This document shows positions 28,533 through 37,587 of a stretch of 64,000 nucleotides of DNA, in pieces; the first letter of the stretch is position 1, and each line of letters opens with the position of its first letter. Made by a program: the position numbers and the translations under genes. A model generated the notes under the pieces. The model was not told the DNA's origin. It ran no database searches and saw nothing but the letters and a program-made list of their open reading frames with translations. Source of the stretch: Chitinophagaceae bacterium (lineage in GTDB: Bacteria; Bacteroidota; Bacteroidia; Chitinophagales; Chitinophagaceae); assembly GCA_947375185.1 (NCBI GenBank), contig CANCEU010000004.1:1-64000 (forward strand), given 5' to 3'.

Positions 28533-28970
28533 ATGAAATTTAATTGGGGTTATAAAATAATAGTTATCTATGGCATTTTTGTAATAGGCATTTTGTTTCT
28601 AGTATATAAGTCAAGTCAGCAAAAAATGGACTTAGTTCAAAAGGACTACTATGCTGATGAATTAAAGTATCAAAATGTAATCAATGCATCACAAAATGCT
28701 AAGGACATTGGAGGAACTTTAACAACCATCAGAAAAGGCGGACATTTATTGGTAGGGTTACCTGCTAGTTTTCATAATGAGAAAGTAAAAGGGGTAGCAC
28801 ATTTATATTATGCTGCTGATGAAACTAGAGATATTTCAAAATCATTTATCACTAGTACAGGTGAATTTGAAATGGAATTATTGACAATGATGAGTGGATA
28901 TTATACACTTAAACTTGACTTGGATTTAAATGGCAAACAATATTATTACGAACAAAAACTAACTTTTTAA
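28533..28970 (+). CDS. ccoH: FixH/CcoH family protein
   Basis: N-terminal TM then KDYYADELKYQ typical of FixH; position directly after ccoG. Confidence 0.85.
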   Translation: MKFNWGYKIIVIYGIFVIGILFLVYKSSQQKMDLVQKDYYADELKYQNVINASQNAKDIGGTLTTIRKGGHLLVGLPASFHNEKVKGVAHLYYAADETRDISKSFITSTGEFEMELLTMMSGYYTLKLDLDLNGKQYYYEQKLTF

Positions 28971-28972
28971 TC

Positions 28973-29686
28973 ATGTTTTTGAGTAGTGTTTTTGAGATTG
29001 GGTTTTTGATGGGTCTACTAGGGAGCGTCCATTGCATTGGTATGTGTGGGCCATTAGTGATGGCACTCCCTATTTCTCAAAAAAACAATTTCCAAAAAAT
29101 AACTGCCTTGTTTTTATATCATTCTGGTAAAATTGCTAGTTATTCAATACTGGGTGTGCTTTTTGGTTTATTTGGTAGTCAATTACCTGTTTTTGCATTA
29201 CAAAGAAATATTTCAATAGTAATAGGAGTTACAATGTTATTATATGTGCTTTATGTTTTTGTTTTAAAGCCAAAACATATACAATTAGGCATATTTGCTT
29301 CTTATTATAATCAAATAGTAAAGTTGTTGAGTCAATTATTTAAAAGCAAATCCGCAATTTCATTTTTATTCATTGGGTTACTTAATGGATTATTGCCTTG
29401 TGGGATGATCTATTTGGCATTAAGTTCTGCGATGGCTACACAGCATGTTTTATATGGGGGATTATTGATGACTTTCTTTGGATTGGGTACAGTGCCAGCT
29501 TTATTATTGGTGGCATTAGGAGGGCAGTATATGGGATTTGCGTTTAGGAAAAAGTTACAAAATTTATTGCCTGTTTTCATTTTTGGCATGGGCGTGTTGC
29601 TGATATTAAGAGGGCTTAATTTAGGAATACCCTATTTAAGCCCAATGGCTGGAATTGGAACTCAGGTAATTTCATGTCATAATTAA
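28973..29686 (+). CDS. SafE/TauE-like (DsbD-TM) membrane protein, cbb3 maturation-associated
   Basis: MGLLGSVHCIGMCGPLVMALP ... GLLNGLLPCGMIYLALSSAMAT; last gene of cco cluster. Confidence 0.85.
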   Translation: MFLSSVFEIGFLMGLLGSVHCIGMCGPLVMALPISQKNNFQKITALFLYHSGKIASYSILGVLFGLFGSQLPVFALQRNISIVIGVTMLLYVLYVFVLKPKHIQLGIFASYYNQIVKLLSQLFKSKSAISFLFIGLLNGLLPCGMIYLALSSAMATQHVLYGGLLMTFFGLGTVPALLLVALGGQYMGFAFRKKLQNLLPVFIFGMGVLLILRGLNLGIPYLSPMAGIGTQVISCHN

Positions 29687-29691
29687 TTTTT

Positions 29692-30063
29692 ATGAACAAG
29701 GAGATAATGCTACAAGAAATTGATTCCTTAAATAGGACTTTGGATTTTGTTCAAGAGGAACAGTCATTTATAAAAAGAAAGCTAAGTAGTTTTTTGGATA
29801 ATATTGTTTTAAACGAAACGCTTATTTGGGCGGAAACATTTCATCAAGAAATACTGAATAGAGAGACTGCTATACAATTACTGAAGAGTGATATTTCAAA
29901 AATAACCCTTAAAGTAAAGACAAGCCGTTCGATTAATAACATTATGGAGCCTAATATAGTCGCTGCATTTAAAATATATAAGCAACAAGTAGGATATATA
30001 GAAACTGAATTTTTAACATGGAAGCATACCGCAAATGAAAAATTCGAGAGTGCTCCATACTAA
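29692..30063 (+). CDS. Hypothetical coiled-coil-rich protein
   Basis: 123-aa ORF, no signal peptide or recognised domain; directly follows the safE-like gene. Confidence 0.65.
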   Translation: MNKEIMLQEIDSLNRTLDFVQEEQSFIKRKLSSFLDNIVLNETLIWAETFHQEILNRETAIQLLKSDISKITLKVKTSRSINNIMEPNIVAAFKIYKQQVGYIETEFLTWKHTANEKFESAPY

Positions 30064-30068
30064 AATTC

Positions 30069-31127
30069 TTAATTAAATAAGTTTAGTAATTTCTTTTCCT
30101 CCAAAATGGTAATTTTGCCATCTCTGATTTCTATTAATTTTTCATTTTTGAAATCACTGAGGGTTCTTATTAAACTTTCAGTGGCAGTACCTGCAATATT
30201 CGCTAGATCTTCTCTTGATATAGACATTGAGAAGTGCTCATCTGCGCTAGTTGCATATTTTCTTTTCAAAGTCAACAAAGCATCTGCCACACGTTTTCTT
30301 AAACTATGGTAGGCAAGTGCAACGAGCTGCTGTTCCTTTTCTGTAATATTATTAGCAAGTAGCTTTATTACCTTCAATGCGATTTCTTGATTGGTGGTAA
30401 TTAAATGTTCAAACTCTTTTTTTGGTATAACTCTTATTGATGATTCTTCTAATGTTTCAGCAAACTCTTCATATACTGTATTTTCAATAAGTGGGATATG
30501 CCCAAAAAAATCTCCTGAAGAAAGTAATCCTATGATTAATTCTTTTCCGCCATCACTCGTTTTAAATACTTTTACTTTACCTGATTCAATATAGTATAGT
30601 TTATTTGGATGTTGTCCTTCGGCGTAAATTGTTTGTTTTTTCTTATAATCGATGATGTCATGATTTTCTAGCGTTTCATGCATCTCGTCTTTTTGCCCAA
30701 GGTCTGCAATAATTTGATGCCAGGTTTCAATTGCTTTACTTCCATGGTTTTGTTGAATTTTTACTTTTTCTAATCTTGTTCTGATTGCATTAATTAATTC
30801 AACATCTGAAAATGGTTTTGTAATATAATCATCTGCTCCCATTTCCATTCCTTTACGTAGATCAGTTCTTTCGCTTTTTGCACTTAAAAAGATAAATGGG
30901 ATATGTTTTAAGGCTGGATTTTTGCTAATAATTTGATAAACTCCATAGCCATCTAAAATGGGCATCATAATATCGCAAACTATTAAGTCTGGAGGGTTAG
31001 ACATTGCTTTTTCAACTCCAATTTTGCCGTTTTCTGCAGTTATAATTTCATAATTCGCTAAAGCAAGAATTTCAGCTGTATTTTCTCTTAATGCTTCATT
31101 GTCTTCAATTAGTAATATTTTCTCCAT
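30069..31127 (-). CDS. Response regulator receiver fused to cNMP-binding-like and CRP/FNR-type HTH domains
   Basis: Receiver LLIEDNEALREN...DLIVCDIMMPILDGYG...LSAKSERTDLRKGMEMGADDYITKPF; cupin-like IYAEGQHPNKLYYIESGKVKVFK; HTH SREDLANIAGTATESLIRTLSDFKNEKLIEIRDGKITIL. Confidence 0.92.
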   Translation of the reverse strand: MEKILLIEDNEALRENTAEILALANYEIITAENGKIGVEKAMSNPPDLIVCDIMMPILDGYGVYQIISKNPALKHIPFIFLSAKSERTDLRKGMEMGADDYITKPFSDVELINAIRTRLEKVKIQQNHGSKAIETWHQIIADLGQKDEMHETLENHDIIDYKKKQTIYAEGQHPNKLYYIESGKVKVFKTSDGGKELIIGLLSSGDFFGHIPLIENTVYEEFAETLEESSIRVIPKKEFEHLITTNQEIALKVIKLLANNITEKEQQLVALAYHSLRKRVADALLTLKRKYATSADEHFSMSISREDLANIAGTATESLIRTLSDFKNEKLIEIRDGKITILEEKKLLNLFN

Positions 31128-31138
31128 ACTTTAAAAAT

Positions 31139-32404
31139 TTATTCGAAGTCATTTATAATTTTGCTTGGAAGTGATATTGTAAATTTACTTCCTTTTTCCA
31201 ATTCACTATTATATTGTATGTTACCATTCAATAATTCTACATAACGACCAACTATATGAAGGCCGAGTCCAGTACCTTGTATGTTTGTTACGTTCGAAGC
31301 CCTGAAAAATCTTTCAAACAAATGAACCTGGTCACTCTTTGGGATACCAATACCTTGGTCGATTATTTCAATAAGTGTAACTGAATCATCAATTTTCGTT
31401 TCTATGTTAATAATAGCATTTTCAGGTGAAAATTTGATGGCATTTGACATGAGGTTTACCAATACATGTTTTAACAAATTACTGTCTAAATAAGTATTCG
31501 GAGCTCCAATATGAGTGTATTGAATATTTTGATTTGGTTTAAGTAATACATTCATTTCATTAATGATATTACTTATAAATTCGGTCAAGTCAAATTCTTC
31601 GGGCTTAACTTCAACCTTGCCTTCTTCAATTTTTCCTAAGGATAAAAATTCGTTTAAAATATCTGTTAGCGATTTGACAGATGATTTAATTCGATCTATA
31701 TGTCTATCTCTTTTAGGTTGATCTTCGGTGGTATTGTATTTTGCCAATAAGGAAATAGAAGATAGGATAGTACTAAGCGGGGTTCTAAATTCATGAGATG
31801 CCATTGAAACAAATCTTGATTTTAGGTCATTTACTTCTTTCTCTTTTTCTAATGACAAAGTAAGTTCTTCTTTTGAGGCCTCAAGTTCATTGAGTGTGCT
31901 TTGTAACTGAATAGTTCTTGAATTTACTGTTGCTTCAAGGTTAGCGTTCAATTTTTTGATTTCTTCATTAATTAATTCAAGATCTGCTTTTTGTTTAATA
32001 ATTTGTTCCTCGTTCTCTTTTCTTTTAGTAATGTCTGCAATATAAGCAAGTACAAATTTTTCATCATTGGTGGTAAAGTGTCCTAGGCTTACTTCAACAG
32101 GAAATTCAGTACCATCTTTTCTTATTGCGGATAGTGTCATGCCAATACCCATACCTCTTGCAACTGGTTCATGTGTATAATTTTCTCTGTAGCCAACATG
32201 TTTATGATGGTAGCGAGTAGGGATTAATTGCTCAAGTACTTCTCCCGCCATGGATTGGTCTTTGTATCCAAATAAGTTATCTGCAAAGTGATTTGCTAAG
32301 ACAATAACCCCTTTGTCATTGACTACAATGATTCCGAGTGAGGCAGAGTTGAATAAAGCTTCAAATCGTATGTCCTTGTTTAATGAATTATTCAAAACGT
32401 TCAT
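31139..32404 (-). CDS. Soluble PAS-domain sensor histidine kinase
   Basis: PAS with FixL-like region (LIPTRYHHKHVGYRENY...MGIGMTLSAIRKDGTEFPVEVSLG), H-box SMASHEFRTPLSTILSSI, N-box VLVNLMSNAIKFSP, G-boxes; no TM segment. Confidence 0.93.
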   Translation of the reverse strand: MNVLNNSLNKDIRFEALFNSASLGIIVVNDKGVIVLANHFADNLFGYKDQSMAGEVLEQLIPTRYHHKHVGYRENYTHEPVARGMGIGMTLSAIRKDGTEFPVEVSLGHFTTNDEKFVLAYIADITKRKENEEQIIKQKADLELINEEIKKLNANLEATVNSRTIQLQSTLNELEASKEELTLSLEKEKEVNDLKSRFVSMASHEFRTPLSTILSSISLLAKYNTTEDQPKRDRHIDRIKSSVKSLTDILNEFLSLGKIEEGKVEVKPEEFDLTEFISNIINEMNVLLKPNQNIQYTHIGAPNTYLDSNLLKHVLVNLMSNAIKFSPENAIINIETKIDDSVTLIEIIDQGIGIPKSDQVHLFERFFRASNVTNIQGTGLGLHIVGRYVELLNGNIQYNSELEKGSKFTISLPSKIINDFE

Positions 32405-32847
32405 TCCTGATTTAATTATAATATACCCAAGGGCAGGGATTCCTTTAAAGTTACAAATTATTTTTAAGTATTGATATTGAATGTTTTAAGAAAAGGTCAA
32501 TAGTAAATTTCTGTTTTATTTTGAGTCCTGACCTTTAGGAATGCTTTTAAATTAAGTTTACTCTATTTGTTTGTATCTAATACATTATTAATATAAATAT
32601 ATATTATAAATAGCCATTTATTCGTTCAAATTATCTAATTTAGTTTTATAATTATCATATATAAATAAGTATAATGTAATTAATCATGTTTAAAAATATC
32701 ATAATTAAATGATAATCAAATAATAAGAACAAAATTATATTTTTATTATATTTTACTGGGTTACTAAAATGATAAAAAAGTATAAATAGTAGAAGCAAAA
32801 GCAAAATATGTAAATTTTTATAATATAATAATTAACAACATCAATAC

Positions 32848-33867
32848 ATGAAAAAAACAATCCTAACCTTCACCACCTTATTTTTCGCAATTATATGTGT
32901 TAATGCGCAGTCAGATAGTTCAAAGCCAGCTGCTTCAGCAAATTCCACTACACAGACTATTTATATTGATGGTTACTATAGAGCTGATTTTGGCGGTTTG
33001 CAAAGCAATAATAAAACAAGCTTCACGAATTCTAATAATGCATTGCAATTAGGTATGGCTTCTTATAAAGTTGATCAAACCTTCGGCAAATTTGCGGGAA
33101 CAGTTGATTTAGGATTTGGTAAAAGAGCGGAAGAGTTTTCTTATAACGACCGTGGATTGGCTACTGCAGTAAAGCAAGCATATATTAGTTACGCTCCTAA
33201 TTCAGTTATTAAATTCACTCTTGGTAAATGGGCTACACATATTGGATACGAATTATTAGATGCTTATTCAAATAGAAACTATAGTATGAGTTATGGTTTT
33301 TCTTATGGACCTTTCTTTCATACAGGTTTAAGAGCAGATATTGCATTAGGCGGAAAAACTGCGATGATGGTAGGAGTTGCTGAGCCAACTGATATTACTA
33401 GTGCTAAAGTTGAAGGTAAAATAGCCATTGCGCAATTAAGTACAGCATCGAGTGATGATAAGTTAAAAGCATTTTTAAATTATCAAGGTGGCAAAGATAA
33501 AAGTCAATTTGATGTTGTATTAAATGCTGCAATCACAGATCAGTTAGGATTTAATTACGATGGAACGGTTTGTAATTTAGCCGGAACCAATTGGTCAAGC
33601 AATGCTATTTATTTTAATTACGATGCAAGCACTAAAGTTGGATTCGCATTAAGATCTGAATTATTTAATGACTCAAAAGGAGCTGTAGGAGTAGGGACCT
33701 CCATTTTTCAAAACACATTGTCAGCAAACATTCACTTTAATAAATTCACGATTATCCCAGAAATAAGATTGGACAATGCGAATGATAAAGTATTTGTAAA
33801 TGGAACGAATGTTAAATCATTTGGTTCAGGCAGTTTTTTAATTGCAGCAGTATATAAATTTAAATAA
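32848..33867 (+). CDS. Outer-membrane beta-barrel porin-like protein paired with amt
   Basis: Signal peptide MKKTILTFTTLFFAIICVNAQ; aromatic beta-strand pattern; C-terminal FLIAAVYKFK; directly upstream of amt. Confidence 0.8.
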   Translation: MKKTILTFTTLFFAIICVNAQSDSSKPAASANSTTQTIYIDGYYRADFGGLQSNNKTSFTNSNNALQLGMASYKVDQTFGKFAGTVDLGFGKRAEEFSYNDRGLATAVKQAYISYAPNSVIKFTLGKWATHIGYELLDAYSNRNYSMSYGFSYGPFFHTGLRADIALGGKTAMMVGVAEPTDITSAKVEGKIAIAQLSTASSDDKLKAFLNYQGGKDKSQFDVVLNAAITDQLGFNYDGTVCNLAGTNWSSNAIYFNYDASTKVGFALRSELFNDSKGAVGVGTSIFQNTLSANIHFNKFTIIPEIRLDNANDKVFVNGTNVKSFGSGSFLIAAVYKFK

Positions 33868-33920
33868 AACATTATCCGAATTCTATATTAACAAATTTCT
33901 AAACCATTAATATTAAGCTT

Positions 33921-35483
33921 ATGTTCTCAACTACCCTAGGTCATTTTAAAAATATGGTTAATAGACGCTCAAAACCTAATGAGATTGTTTATTATTTATC
34001 CAGAAAAGAAAAAATTAAATTAGGCTTAACCATGCTTTCAGGAAAAGTAATGGCAGTAGCGTTATTGGTTGCTTTAATGAAGGTGATTCCTGCATTGTTG
34101 GCAACGCCAGCAAATGCTGCTGAAACTTATACAGCACACGAACTTTTATCTTTTAATGCATTGAATACAGTTTGGGTTTTGGTTTCTGCATTTTTAGTTT
34201 TTGCTATGCAAGCTGGATTTGTAATGTTGGAAGCAGGCTTTGCTCGATCAAAAGAAACTGTAAACGTATTAATGGAATGTATTTTTGATACTGCCTTATG
34301 TGGTATTTTATTTTGGGCAATTGGGTATGCTTTTATGTTTAGTCATGGTAATGGCTTTATAGGACAGAATTGGTTTTTCTTAATGGGTGCGCCAGATGCT
34401 TATGAAACAACTGGGATACCAATTTTAGCACATTGGATTTTTCAATTTGCATTTGCTGATACTACTTCAACAATTACTTCAGGTGCAATGATTGGTCGTA
34501 CAAGTTTCCGTGGTGACATTTTATATAGTATTGGTGTAACTGGTTTTATATATCCAATTATTGGTCATTGGGCATGGGGCCCAGACGGTTGGTTAGCATT
34601 GATGGGCACTCCGGGACATTTTTTGTCAGGGTTGGGACAAGGGTTTAGAGATTTTGCCGGATCAACAGTTGTTCATACCATTGGTGGATTTATTTCATTG
34701 GCTGGTGCCTTGGTATTAGGGCCTCGTATAGGAAGGGTATTTTTAAGAGATGATAAAGAAAATGGTGGATTACAACCTTCTAATAATTTACCTATGGCTT
34801 CGGTTGGTGCATTTATATTATGGTTTGGTTGGTATGGATTTAACCCAGGTAGTACTTTGTCCGCAATGGATATGCAAGGCATTGGTCGTGTTGCAGCAAA
34901 TACTACTTTAGCCGCTTGTGCTGCTTCTTTAGCAGCCATGGTTTTGCCTTTATGGTTTGGTCCAAATAAAGGAAAGTTCGACTTAGCCTTTACCATTAAT
35001 GGGTTGTTAGCCGGTTTAGTGGCAATTACTTGTCCTTGTTATTGGGTATCTCCAGCGGGTGCAATAGGTATTGGATTAGTGGCAGGTATTATTTTATACT
35101 ATAGCACATTATTATTAGAACATTATAGAATTGATGATCCTGTTGGTGCTGTTCCAGTACACGGTATCAATGGAATTTGGGGAACTATTTCATTGGGTTT
35201 ATTTGCATGCGGTCAGTTTGGAATAACAGGCCCTACAGGTGCTGATAACAGTGCTCCAGTGAAAGGATTATTTTATGGTGGTGGATGGGATGTTTTTAAA
35301 GCACAAGTAACCGGAAGCGCAATTATTACTATCTCAACATTTGCAGTAGCGTTACTTTTAATGTGGGTAGTTAATAAATTACCACATCCTTGGAAATTAA
35401 GAGTTGAGGCTGAAGCAGAAACAAACCCAGGTGGTTTGGACATCTTCGAACATGGTGTGTCAGCGTATCACACCCAAGAGTAA
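33921..35483 (+). CDS. amt: Ammonium transporter (second, divergent Amt)
   Basis: MLEAGFARSKETVNVLMEC, DFAGSTVVHTIGGFISLAGALVLGPRIGR, LWFGWYGFNPGSTLSA, GAVPVHGINGIWGTISLGLFA. Confidence 0.92.
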   Translation: MFSTTLGHFKNMVNRRSKPNEIVYYLSRKEKIKLGLTMLSGKVMAVALLVALMKVIPALLATPANAAETYTAHELLSFNALNTVWVLVSAFLVFAMQAGFVMLEAGFARSKETVNVLMECIFDTALCGILFWAIGYAFMFSHGNGFIGQNWFFLMGAPDAYETTGIPILAHWIFQFAFADTTSTITSGAMIGRTSFRGDILYSIGVTGFIYPIIGHWAWGPDGWLALMGTPGHFLSGLGQGFRDFAGSTVVHTIGGFISLAGALVLGPRIGRVFLRDDKENGGLQPSNNLPMASVGAFILWFGWYGFNPGSTLSAMDMQGIGRVAANTTLAACAASLAAMVLPLWFGPNKGKFDLAFTINGLLAGLVAITCPCYWVSPAGAIGIGLVAGIILYYSTLLLEHYRIDDPVGAVPVHGINGIWGTISLGLFACGQFGITGPTGADNSAPVKGLFYGGGWDVFKAQVTGSAIITISTFAVALLLMWVVNKLPHPWKLRVEAEAETNPGGLDIFEHGVSAYHTQE

Positions 35484-35534
35484 GTATATATACCTATGGC
35501 ATATATTGGTTTATTAAGCAAGCAATCAATAAGC

Positions 35535-35556
35535 GGGCCCCATTTCTATGGGGCCC
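35535..35556 (+). terminator. Intrinsic terminator downstream of second amt
   Basis: GGGCCCCAT-TTCT-ATGGGGCCC followed by TAATTTTTAT. Confidence 0.8.
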
Positions 35557-35583
35557 TAATTTTTATAACAACTTATTTAATAA

Positions 35584-37581
35584 TTATTTTTTTATCAGTT
35601 TTATTAGAAAGCCTCCACCAGGTGCAGAGTGCATTTTTAAAATAGATTTATTATTTACGCTTTGTGTAGTTATTTTGTAATCTGCTGCGTATTTATCAGC
35701 GTTTATTCCATCTTCACAAATAGTGGCAGTATAATTGCCAACTTCTAAAAAATCAAATGAAATAGATTGGTCTTTTTCATCCCAGTCATTCATGCCTGCG
35801 ATATACCAGTCATTACCTTTTCTTCGGGCAGTAATAATATTTTTACTCACTGTTGCAGCTACTATTTTGGTATCATCCCATCCTATGGGGATGCTTCCTA
35901 ATAATTCCATAAAAGGAATATCTTGATAACCTTGTGAGGGATTACCTGAAAATATTTGCATTGGGTTATCATATACTACAAACATAGCAAGTTGATGGCA
36001 TCTTGTTCCATAACTAATGGGGGCCCCTTCTACATTCCTAAAGCTTGTTTTATTTGCATTATTTAAAAATCCGGGTTCATAGTCAAATGAGCCAGCAAGC
36101 ATTCTTGTAAAAGGTAATGTTAGGTCATGCGATGGAGTTACTTTATTGCTCCAAATATTATATTCTGAACCCATCACTCCTTCGCGTGTTATTGCATTGG
36201 GATAAGTGCGATTAAATCCTTTAGGAGCAAATGCGCCATGATACATAATCATTATTTTATGTTGTGCACAAGCCTTTGCAATACGCTCATAAAATTGAAC
36301 AGTCTTTTGGTCATCTCTGTCAATAAAATCAGTCATGATAAAATCAATGCCCCATTTATTAAATTGATTCAGCGCACTCTCTAATTGATTATTTAATGTT
36401 ACTGCTGCAGTCCACATACTAATTTTTATTCCTTTCTCTTTCGCATAAGCAGTTAGGGTATCCATATTGATACCAGGAGTGATTTTAAATAAATCTTTTA
36501 TGTCGCTCCAGCCGGCATCCATCATTATGCGATCAAATCCAAAACGTTTTGCAAAATCAATATAGTATTTATAGCTTTCTGTATTGATGCCTGGTTTAAA
36601 CGCCACGTTGAATAAATTAATATTAATGATCCATTCATCTGTTGCTTTACCGGTTTGTACCCAACTAACATCGCCCACTTTATTGGGGCTTGCTAATTGA
36701 TATACTAAATCATTATTAGGTAAGTCCTTGTCTTCGGGCGCGATCATTAAAATACGCCAAGGGTAATTGCGTGTTCCATTTACATATGCAATAAAGTTTT
36801 CTCTTTTAGTTACTAAGGTTTCAGGATATAATTCATTGGTTGTTTTTTCTTCAGCAGGATAGGGTGCAAACATCCCTTTTAATCTATTGCTGCTAGCACC
36901 TTGTAAAAACATGCCAGGATAATCCAATAAATCTGATTCTGTTATAGCAATTTTGGGTCCATCATTTGGGGACAATAAAACAGGATTATAAGCAAGATTA
37001 TTTTCGTTTAAGCTATCTAAAATAGATAAAGGATATTGCTCTTCATAACTAGTATGAAATATATCACTATCATCTCTTTTGTGAATTAAAGGAAGCCATC
37101 CTTTTGTAGTAGTTGGAAAATTAAAATCGGCAATTTCATTTTGGATAAAAATACTGTCTTTGAATTTAGTTTCAATTTGGTAGGCAATCCCATTATCGAA
37201 AGCCCTGAATTTGATGGAATAGGGGGCTTTAAATTGAATGGTCAATTCATTATAATAATCTTGAATTACTTTTCTTCTTTCCGAAACAGGAACTTTGATA
37301 ATCGAATTAACTGTATTGCGTTTTATGGAGCGTATGGCCTTTGATGCCGCCGATAAATTTTCTTTTCCATTTACAATTAAATCAATTGTTGAATTGGAAA
37401 CAATAAGTTTATTATGGAAGTAAACGCTAAATTGGAGGTTAGCAATATTATTGATTCTTACAATAATATGACCATTAGGCGAAACAACATATAAGCTGTC
37501 TTTCGCTAATGTAATATTAGTAGCGTTGATTTTTACAACACAAAAGAAATATAATACAATTAAGGATATTATTTTTCTCAT
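35584..37581 (-). CDS. Glycoside hydrolase family 97 (alpha-glucosidase/galactosidase-like)
   Basis: SPNGHIIVRINN N-terminus, FAKRFGFDRIMMDAGWSD, GIDFIMTDFIDRDDQKTVQFYERIAKACAQHKIMIMYHGA, EYNIWSNKVTPSHDLTLPFTRMLAGSFDYEPG. Confidence 0.92.
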   Translation of the reverse strand: MRKIISLIVLYFFCVVKINATNITLAKDSLYVVSPNGHIIVRINNIANLQFSVYFHNKLIVSNSTIDLIVNGKENLSAASKAIRSIKRNTVNSIIKVPVSERRKVIQDYYNELTIQFKAPYSIKFRAFDNGIAYQIETKFKDSIFIQNEIADFNFPTTTKGWLPLIHKRDDSDIFHTSYEEQYPLSILDSLNENNLAYNPVLLSPNDGPKIAITESDLLDYPGMFLQGASSNRLKGMFAPYPAEEKTTNELYPETLVTKRENFIAYVNGTRNYPWRILMIAPEDKDLPNNDLVYQLASPNKVGDVSWVQTGKATDEWIININLFNVAFKPGINTESYKYYIDFAKRFGFDRIMMDAGWSDIKDLFKITPGINMDTLTAYAKEKGIKISMWTAAVTLNNQLESALNQFNKWGIDFIMTDFIDRDDQKTVQFYERIAKACAQHKIMIMYHGAFAPKGFNRTYPNAITREGVMGSEYNIWSNKVTPSHDLTLPFTRMLAGSFDYEPGFLNNANKTSFRNVEGAPISYGTRCHQLAMFVVYDNPMQIFSGNPSQGYQDIPFMELLGSIPIGWDDTKIVAATVSKNIITARRKGNDWYIAGMNDWDEKDQSISFDFLEVGNYTATICEDGINADKYAADYKITTQSVNNKSILKMHSAPGGGFLIKLIKK

Positions 37582-37587
37582 ATTGTA

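Noticed and set aside
32405-32847. TGA-N6-TCA site in the HK/porin intergenic region
   Set aside because: Read across by eye; near matches such as TGACCTTTAGGA exist but none keeps both TGA and TCA at N6 spacing.
34673-34996. 107-aa minus-strand ORF
   Set aside because: Antisense to the second amt gene; shadow ORF.
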